Shown piece after piece: positions 16,784 through 21,689 of a DNA stretch of 21,689 bases. The stretch's first letter is position 1. The number at the start of each line of letters is the position of its first letter. The stretch spans positions 1 through 21,689 of the forward strand of contig JAGPVU010000010.1 in NCBI GenBank assembly GCA_018066825.1. The letters are read 5' to 3'. The DNA is from Cycloclasticus sp. (GTDB lineage: Bacteria > Pseudomonadota > Gammaproteobacteria > Methylococcales > Cycloclasticaceae). Position numbers and translations under genes: made by a program. The notes beneath the pieces were generated by a model, which had not been told where the DNA came from, made no database searches, and worked only from the letters and a program-made list of their open reading frames with translations.

Positions 16784-17592
16784 AAAATTGGTTTTTTTTC
16801 TATTAAGTCGCTCAACGGTTTAAAAGCCTCTTCAACGGGCAGACCGAACTTTTCAGGGTAGTAAACACCTTTAAAGTACAAACCATTAGGCAATGCCGTA
16901 ACGCCTGCTTTTTTCCTATCTTTAGCAAGCAGTACTGATTGCACCCAGTCAGGCGGCATATCACCTTTGGCAACGGGTAATAATGCACCCACTATATTTC
17001 TCACCATATGGTGTAAAAAAGCACTCGCGATAATATCAACCATGATTTTATCATTACTGCGCTTGATTGATATCGAATGCAGGCGTTTTATTGGACTTTT
17101 TGCCTGACAACCACCTGCCCGAAAAGAGGAAAAATCGTGTGTACCCAACAAATAATCGGCGCCTTGTTGCATTCGTGCTGTATTTAAAGGATGAAAAATA
17201 GTCGTTACGTGGTTTCTGTAAAGCGCTGATTTTACCCCACGATTAAGTATCTCGTAGCGGTAGTAACGTGCCGCAGCAGAAAAGCGTGCGTGGAAATCAT
17301 CGCTGACTGGGCGCACCCAAACAACACGGATATCATCCGGTAAATGGCTGTTACAACCAAACATCCACTCGTGATCAGCGCGTTGCTTATTCGTTTCGAA
17401 GTGAACGACTTGTTGCAGGGCGTGCACACCCGCATCGGTACGCCCAGCACATACGGTGGCCACGGTATGCATGGCCAATTTAGACAATGCATTTTCAAGC
17501 GCTTCTTGAATCGTTAATGGCGTGTTTTTTTGCCGTTGCCAGCCATGGTATCGACTGCCATCGTATTCAACGCCTAAGGCTATTTTTAACAT
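16780..17592 (-). CDS. truA: tRNA pseudouridine(38-40) synthase TruA
   Basis: Converts uridines 38, 39 and 40 of the anticodon arm to pseudouridine. 270 residues, equal to E. coli TruA. The catalytic aspartate is D53 in CAGRTDAGVHALQQVVHF; YDGSRYHGWQRQ near residue 10 and the C-terminal FLHHMVRNIVGAL are also hallmarks. The stop overlaps the GTG of trpF by 4 bases. Neighbouring truA and trpF are a common gammaproteobacterial pair. pdxJ ends 14 bases upstream; in enterics acpS would follow pdxJ instead. ATG at 17592 without a clear ribosome binding site. Confidence 0.97.
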   Translation of the reverse strand: MLKIALGVEYDGSRYHGWQRQKNTPLTIQEALENALSKLAMHTVATVCAGRTDAGVHALQQVVHFETNKQRADHEWMFGCNSHLPDDIRVVWVRPVSDDFHARFSAAARYYRYEILNRGVKSALYRNHVTTIFHPLNTARMQQGADYLLGTHDFSSFRAGGCQAKSPIKRLHSISIKRSNDKIMVDIIASAFLHHMVRNIVGALLPVAKGDMPPDWVQSVLLAKDRKKAGVTALPNGLYFKGVYYPEKFGLPVEEAFKPLSDLIEKKPIL

Positions 17593-17606
17593 ACGATTTG
17601 AATCAA

Positions 17607-18341
17607 TTATCTTGCTTGCCGCATTAAGGCCTTCATATCGCGTATCGCTTGCTCTAGTCCACTAACCAGTGCCCTAGCGATAATCGCATGACCAATATTC
17701 AATTCAATAATTTCTGGTATCCGTGCGATGGGTTCAACGTTATGGTAATGCAAACCGTGACCTGCATTTACTTGCAAACCTAAGCTATTAGCATAGCTTG
17801 CGGCGACTTCGATTCGTTGCAATTCTTGCAGTTTTAACTGCTCGGTCTTTGCTTCTGCGTAGCAGCCCGTATGAAGTTCAAGCATACTGGCCCCAGTTGC
17901 CTTAACGGCATCAATTTGTTCTTTGTCGGGATCAATAAACGGTGATATTAAAATACCTTCGGACATAAGCGTTTTACACGCTTGTTGAATCTTTTTGAAA
18001 TTACCGGCCACATTAAGACCGCCTTCTGTCGTTAATTCTTGGCGTTTTTCAGGCACCAAACAGCACGAAACTGGTTTGACCGAACAAGCAATATCGATCA
18101 TTTCATCGGTAACTGCATGCTCTAGGTTTAAACGCGTTTGAATCGCCGACACAATATCGTATACATCTTTATCACGAATATGACGACGGTCCTCACGCAG
18201 GTGAATAGTAATGCCATCGGCACCTGCCCTTTCAGCTATAAAAGCAGCCTCTAAAGGTGACGGGTAATCCGTGCCTCGTGCATTACGTACCGTAGCTATG
18301 TGATCTAAATTAACGCCCAGTAAGGTCATAGTTGTATGCAT
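17607..18341 (-). CDS. pdxJ: Pyridoxine 5'-phosphate synthase PdxJ
   Basis: Condenses 1-deoxy-D-xylulose 5-phosphate with 3-amino-2-oxopropyl phosphate to pyridoxine 5'-phosphate, the last ring-forming step of DXP-dependent vitamin B6 synthesis. 244 residues, a TIM barrel octamer in known members. LGVNLDHIATVRNARG near the N-terminus, TIHLREDRRHIRDKDV (H47, R49) and VNAGHGLHYHNV near the C-terminus are the family signatures. The drawn ATG at 18341 gives MHTTMTLLGV; the ATG four codons later (18329) would give the usual start length and cannot be excluded. 14 bases behind recO, an arrangement shared with E. coli and Pseudomonas. Confidence 0.97.
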   Translation of the reverse strand: MHTTMTLLGVNLDHIATVRNARGTDYPSPLEAAFIAERAGADGITIHLREDRRHIRDKDVYDIVSAIQTRLNLEHAVTDEMIDIACSVKPVSCCLVPEKRQELTTEGGLNVAGNFKKIQQACKTLMSEGILISPFIDPDKEQIDAVKATGASMLELHTGCYAEAKTEQLKLQELQRIEVAASYANSLGLQVNAGHGLHYHNVEPIARIPEIIELNIGHAIIARALVSGLEQAIRDMKALMRQAR

Positions 18342-18355
18342 AAAATTATTTTTCT

Positions 18356-19051
18356 TTATTTGAACAGTTCGCGACTTTTCAACATTTTACCATCCAATTG
18401 AATGTCAATTAACCGTCGCATTAAGCGCTTAGCCTGTTTTAACTCGTTTTTATCGCTCAGTTGGTTGTTTTGTAGGTTAAGCAAGGTACTGCCTAAAATA
18501 GATTCTGAATCATTATTCGTCTCGACTAACACGGCGCCTAGCTCAGGTCGGTAGATGTATTGACAACTTGGCTGAATAGCAGAGCCACTCACCGCGTCAA
18601 ACTCTAGCGCTAAGCCATAACCAATTTCTTCTAAGAGCTCCTTCTCAAATTGACGTAAGGCGGGTTCAATACACTCAGGTTTTGATAGTTTTACCATCAC
18701 CTTTTCAAGCGCATTAAACAACGTCGGGTGACTGTCGTGCTTATGCAGCAAGTTCAGTAACAACTCATTAACATAAAACCCACAATACAAGGCAAGTCCA
18801 AACAGTGGGGCAACACGGTACTGCTCATCGACACCCGTTAATGTTTTAAGGTCACTTTTACCTGACCACGACAGCAACAACGGCCTAAATGGCTGCAATA
18901 AGGCGCCGTGTTTAGAGTTACTCCTTCGAGAACCTTTGGAAATAATAGACAACACACCGTAATCGCGACTAAAAACCTGGTGGATTACGCTGGTTTCTTT
19001 AAACGCTTGGCTTTTTAGGATAATGCAACTGTGCTGATGTACTCGATTCAC
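18356..19051 (-). CDS. recO: DNA repair protein RecO
   Basis: Mediator of the RecF pathway that helps load RecA on SSB-coated single-stranded DNA and anneals complementary strands. 231 residues, about 10 shorter than E. coli at the C-terminus, ending at LKSRELF. The N-terminal OB fold is visible (FKETSVIHQVFSRDYGVLSI, SKGSRR, LQPFRPLLL), then the helical part YCGFYVNELLLNLLHKHD and EPALRQFEKELLEEIGYGL. No CxxC zinc pair is seen, as in other gammaproteobacterial RecO. The start is GTG at 19051 with GGGA about 5 bases upstream; the frame closes upstream at 19067-19069. An ATG directly followed by TGA overlaps this GTG in another frame. Confidence 0.95.
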   Translation of the reverse strand: MNRVHQHSCIILKSQAFKETSVIHQVFSRDYGVLSIISKGSRRSNSKHGALLQPFRPLLLSWSGKSDLKTLTGVDEQYRVAPLFGLALYCGFYVNELLLNLLHKHDSHPTLFNALEKVMVKLSKPECIEPALRQFEKELLEEIGYGLALEFDAVSGSAIQPSCQYIYRPELGAVLVETNNDSESILGSTLLNLQNNQLSDKNELKQAKRLMRRLIDIQLDGKMLKSRELFK

Positions 19052-19064
19052 ATGATCCCTATTT

Positions 19065-19099
19065 AATTATTTTACAGTTCGTGAATTATTTACAGCTCG
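19065..19099. repeat. Imperfect tandem direct repeat in the era-recO gap
   Basis: AATTATTTTACAGTTCG (19065-19081) and AATTATTTACAGCTCG (19084-19099) are repeated at a 19-base period, differing by one T and one T/C change. The pair fills half of the 69-base gap upstream of recO. It may be a chance duplication or a pair of protein-binding sites on one helix face less one turn; nothing nearby decides this. Confidence 0.5.
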
Positions 19100-19120
19100 C
19101 TTAACCGTTAGGATATGGAC

Positions 19121-20023
19121 TTATTCGGTCCCACGGTAACCCAAGCTGCCAAGATCACGCTCGCTATCGGACCAGTTCTTTTTAACCTTCACCCATAAAT
19201 TGAGGTAAACCTTGGTATCCAGCATCCGCTCTAAATCCACCCGCGCTTGCGAACCAATTTCTTTGAGACCCGCACCTTTATCTCCAATAACAATATTTTT
19301 TTGGCCTTCACGTTCCACCCAAATAACGGCATAAATTCGTGTTATTTTTTCTTCAACACTGAACTGGTCGATACTAATGGTCACTGAGTGAGGGATCTCT
19401 TGGCCTAAACGTCTGATTAATTTTTCCCTAATAATCTCAGTGGTCATAAAACGTTCTGAGCTATCTGTAATCTGGTCTTCTGGAAACATTAAATCACCCT
19501 CGGGTAATAAATCCAGTAACAGGCCTTCAAATTCATCGAGCTGTTTACCTGTTAATGCAGAGATGGGAATAATTGATTTAAACGCGTGCTCTAAGCTGAT
19601 CTTTTGAATAAAGGGCAGCAGGCTTTGTTTGTTATTAATTTTATCGATTTTATTAATCGCCAATACCACAGGTGTACCCGCTTGTTTTAATTTCTCGATG
19701 ATGGAACGGTCATTATCATCCCACTTCATATCATCTTTAACCCAAACGATAACATCGACGCCTAACATGCTCGCGTCCGCTGTTTTATTTAGGTATTTAT
19801 TCAAGGCTTTTTTTCCACCCAAATGCATACCGGGTGTATCGACATAGACAACTTGCGACGTATCGGTCGTCTTGATCCCTAAAATGCGGTGACGCGTAGT
19901 CTGTGGACGCCTAGAGGTAATACTGATTTTTTGCCCCAATAAATGGTTCAATAAGGTCGATTTACCCGCATTGGGTGCACCAATCAAGGCGACAAAACCT
20001 ACTTTAAATGGTGTTTTATTCAT
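19121..20023 (-). CDS. era: GTPase Era
   Basis: Essential GTPase that binds the 3' end of 16S rRNA and assists 30S subunit assembly. 300 residues (E. coli 301). GTPase motifs: G1 GAPNAGKST at 15-23, G2 around T42-T43, G3 DTPG at 62-65, G4 NKID at 124-127, G5 ISA near 155. The KH domain follows with IVIGDKGAGLKEIG at 245-257 and ends KKNWSDSERDLGSLGY. Its ATG lies 8 bases inside the end of rnc, so it is translated coupled to rnc as in the classical rnc-era operon. Confidence 0.98.
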   Translation of the reverse strand: MNKTPFKVGFVALIGAPNAGKSTLLNHLLGQKISITSRRPQTTRHRILGIKTTDTSQVVYVDTPGMHLGGKKALNKYLNKTADASMLGVDVIVWVKDDMKWDDNDRSIIEKLKQAGTPVVLAINKIDKINNKQSLLPFIQKISLEHAFKSIIPISALTGKQLDEFEGLLLDLLPEGDLMFPEDQITDSSERFMTTEIIREKLIRRLGQEIPHSVTISIDQFSVEEKITRIYAVIWVEREGQKNIVIGDKGAGLKEIGSQARVDLERMLDTKVYLNLWVKVKKNWSDSERDLGSLGYRGTE

Positions 20024-20693
20024 TTAATAATATCTCTAATATTTTAGATGCCGCTTTTTGCTCGGCTTTTTTCCGCGTCGCAGCGGTTGAACTGACCACC
20101 GTATCGACACCTTCGACCGCACACTCTACTTTAAATAGTTGGTTGTGATCCGCACCCGTAGTTGATAACACGGTATACAAGGGAATATTGCTCCCCGCCG
20201 CCTGTAAGTGTTCTTGTAGTCGTGTTTTAGGGTCTTTAAGTGCCATATTCAGTGACAAGGCCGCCAACTTAACGTCGAATATCGACAAAATCCATTGTTT
20301 AGCAGCCTGTAAGCCCTTGTCTTTATACAAAGCCCCGATGATCGCCTCAACCGCGTCGGACAAAATCGAAGCCCGGTGCTTGCCACCACTTTTCATCTCA
20401 CCTTGGCCCAGGATCAGTTCATCGCTTAAGTCTAACTCAAGTGCAACTGCCGCGAGCGACTCCCTGTTAACTAATTTCGCCCTAAGCCGACTCATGATGC
20501 CTTCGTCTGCCTCTGGAAATTTTTGGTATATTTCGTCCGCAATAACAAAACCAAGAATCGCATCACCTAAGAACTCTAGCCGTTCATTGTTGTTTTGACC
20601 GATGCTTCGATGGGTTAACGCTTGCTCTAATAAACTGAGGTCCTTAAAGTCGGCATTAATTTTTTTCTGTAATCTGTTTAAGTCAGGGTTCAA
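20016..20693 (-). CDS. rnc: Ribonuclease III
   Basis: Double-strand-specific endoribonuclease that processes the rRNA precursor and many mRNAs. 225 residues (E. coli 226). The signature NERLEFLGDAILG gives E37, E40 and D44, and D113 with E116 (LSDAVEAIIG) completes the magnesium site; the double-stranded RNA-binding domain occupies about 150-225 and ends with ATRKKAEQKAASKILE. The start is TTG at 20691-20693; MNPDLNRLQKK aligns with the E. coli N-terminus MNP-xx-INRLQRK, and an in-frame stop at 20706-20708 leaves no ATG or GTG upstream, so the rare TTG appears real. No good Shine-Dalgarno sequence. Overlaps era by 8 bases. Confidence 0.97.
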   Translation of the reverse strand: MNPDLNRLQKKINADFKDLSLLEQALTHRSIGQNNNERLEFLGDAILGFVIADEIYQKFPEADEGIMSRLRAKLVNRESLAAVALELDLSDELILGQGEMKSGGKHRASILSDAVEAIIGALYKDKGLQAAKQWILSIFDVKLAALSLNMALKDPKTRLQEHLQAAGSNIPLYTVLSTTGADHNQLFKVECAVEGVDTVVSSTAATRKKAEQKAASKILEILLNE

Positions 20694-20723
20694 AACCGTC
20701 TCGATTTATGTAAGTTTATGGGG

Positions 20724-21092
20724 TTAAAGAGGCACTTCAAATTGATCACTGAACGATAAAATCAAGTCGACATTACCGATATAATCCTTGCGGACCTCAT
20801 ATTCAATTTTAAAGGTGATTTCACCTATGCCTCTACCGATCTTAGCGTTTTTTGCATTCACGCTAGTGACCTGATTCACGTCTAGTTTTTTCTCGAACAG
20901 GCGTCTTATTTCACCTGGCGACATATTTTTTAACTCAGGATCCGTTTCAATTGCTTCCATCGCCGTTTTTACCGCCAAATGTTCCATGTAAACTGGAAAA
21001 ATCTTGAGTACGGTGAGCGTTATTACCCCAATAATGGCTAAAACGATGACTAAACCGATAAATGTAAATCCCTTTTGTTGCTGACCCTGCAT
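20724..21092 (-). CDS. DUF4845 membrane protein
   Basis: 122-residue protein of the DUF4845 family, function unknown, found between lepB and rnc in Pseudomonas and relatives. The N-terminus is QQKGFTFIGLVIVLAIIGVI, a single hydrophobic helix at about 10-29, followed by a soluble domain of roughly 90 residues with a helix (HLAVKTAMEAIE), then beta strands (GEITFKIEYEVRKDY, VDLILSF). The N-terminus looks like a type IV prepilin leader with KG before F, but position +5 is G and not the glutamate of true pilins, so processing by a prepilin peptidase is doubtful. Start is excellent: AGGAGAAGG at 21096-21104, 3 bases before the ATG. Probably anchored in the inner membrane. Confidence 0.88.
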   Translation of the reverse strand: MQGQQQKGFTFIGLVIVLAIIGVITLTVLKIFPVYMEHLAVKTAMEAIETDPELKNMSPGEIRRLFEKKLDVNQVTSVNAKNAKIGRGIGEITFKIEYEVRKDYIGNVDLILSFSDQFEVPL

Positions 21093-21095
21093 ACG

Positions 21096-21104
21096 CCTTC
21101 TCCT
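21096..21104 (-). promoter_or_regulatory. Ribosome binding site of the DUF4845 gene
   Basis: AGGAGAAGG on the minus strand just ahead of the ATG at 21092, the longest purine-rich Shine-Dalgarno match in the window. It fixes the short N-terminus of the DUF4845 protein. Confidence 0.7.
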
Positions 21105-21122
21105 GTAAGTACCTGTTTAAAA

Positions 21123-21689
21123 TTAATTTATTGTAGAGCCTAATCGTTTCAAATCAATACCGCCATTACTCGAATCCCAATTCATCCAAATCATAAACGC
21201 CTTGCCAACGATATTTTCTTCAGGCACCGTTCCCCAGTAACGACTGTCGTTGCTGTTATCACGATTATCACCCATCATAAAATAATGCCCTGTTGGAACG
21301 ATGATTTCGCCTTCGATGGATGGCCTTTCAGTCATAAGTAAAATATCGTGTTGTTGCGAGGGTAACTGTTCACGCTTTAACAGGGCATTAGTCATACTTT
21401 TACCTTGCCCAAGCCCTTCATATAAGCCCATGTCCTTTTGCTCAATGGCCTCACCATTGATGTATAACACTTTATCGTAATACCCCACCTTATCACCAGG
21501 CAAACCAACCACGCGTTTAATATAATCCAAAGAAGGGTCTTGTGGATAACGAAAAACCATTACGTCTCCCCGTTCTGGCTGTGCTAAATCGATCACTTTG
21601 GTGTTAATTACCGGTAAACGCACACCATAGGTAAATTTGTTAACTAGGATGAAATCACCAATTAACAAGGTCGGCATCATAGAGCTAGA
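21123..21689 (-). CDS. lepB: Signal peptidase I LepB (5' end outside window)
   Basis: Inner-membrane protease that removes signal peptides on the periplasmic side. The C-terminal 188 residues are present. Reading from the window edge the frame starts SSSMMPTLLIGDF, which is the family motif S-x-S-M-x-P-T-L; the serine directly before MM, encoded at 21681-21683, is the catalytic nucleophile. The general base lysine is in DYIKRVVGLPGD, and box E is GDNRDNSNDSRYWG near the C-terminus. A start at the ATG at 21680 would remove the catalytic serine and the membrane anchors, so the gene must continue beyond the right edge. DUF4845 follows after 30 bases. The lepB-DUF4845-rnc-era-recO-pdxJ order is conserved in gammaproteobacteria. 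Confidence 0.97.
   Translation of the reverse strand, partial: SSSMMPTLLIGDFILVNKFTYGVRLPVINTKVIDLAQPERGDVMVFRYPQDPSLDYIKRVVGLPGDKVGYYDKVLYINGEAIEQKDMGLYEGLGQGKSMTNALLKREQLPSQQHDILLMTERPSIEGEIIVPTGHYFMMGDNRDNSNDSRYWGTVPEENIVGKAFMIWMNWDSSNGGIDLKRLGSTIN

Noticed and set aside
20188..20598. Plus-strand open frame antisense to rnc
   Set aside because: Entirely within the rnc coding region and rich in serine and alanine as expected from antisense translation.
8014..21689. A hidden novel defence, mobile or secretion system in the long minus-strand run
   Set aside because: Every gene belongs to a conserved housekeeping family in a conserved order; no integrase, toxin-antitoxin pair, repeat array or composition break was seen.

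Overview
This window is a stretch of core chromosome from a gammaproteobacterium of moderate, slightly AT-leaning base composition. I infer this from the strongly gammaproteobacterial proteins (SthA, AcnB, LpxH, MetZ) and from the block lepB-DUF4845-rnc-era-recO-pdxJ, which also occurs in Pseudomonas-type genomes. The presence of LpxH and a DedD-like SPOR protein shows a Gram-negative envelope. I cannot fix the genus; a marine Thiotrichales/Cycloclasticus- or Methylophaga-like bacterium would fit but is only a guess. Coding density is very high: no gene-free gap exceeds 150 bases, and I found no tRNA, rRNA, CRISPR array, insertion sequence or prophage gene.

Layout. Left part (1-7964): a plus-strand pair, a cyclophilin peptidyl-prolyl isomerase (cut by the left edge, with a signal peptide) and lpxH; a minus-strand ferritin-like DUF455 gene whose stop codon overlaps that of lpxH; then divergently sthA and a secreted SIMPL/DUF541 protein, ending at a near-perfect bidirectional terminator. 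The terminator is shared with acnB, which is on the minus strand. An NRDE/TANGO2-family gene is transcribed divergently from acnB.

Right part (8014-21689): fifteen genes, all on the minus strand and tightly packed, read from the right edge leftwards: lepB (cut by the right edge), DUF4845, rnc, era, recO, pdxJ, truA, trpF, trpB, trpA, accD, folC, dedD-like, cvpA, purF, metZ counts sixteen if the truncated lepB is included. Gaps are mostly under 40 bases; several junctions overlap by 4 to 14 bases. The two larger gaps (era/recO, 69 bases; trpA/accD, 78 bases) are the likeliest places for internal promoters. The run covers protein export (lepB), RNA processing and ribosome maturation (rnc, era, truA), recombination (recO), PLP synthesis (pdxJ) followed by PLP enzymes (trpB, metZ), the last steps of tryptophan synthesis, fatty acid and folate metabolism (accD, folC), the envelope (dedD-like), and purine and methionine synthesis (purF, metZ).

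What stands out is modest: both edge genes continue past the window and would be mis-started at an internal ATG; there is a concentration of non-ATG starts (GTG for lpxH, recO, trpF, trpB, trpA; TTG for rnc) with translational coupling; a start-stop AUGUGA sits on the recO start; a clean 17-base dyad lies upstream of acnB; and four poorly understood conserved families are present (DUF455, SIMPL, NRDE, DUF4845). I do not see a previously undescribed multi-gene system here.
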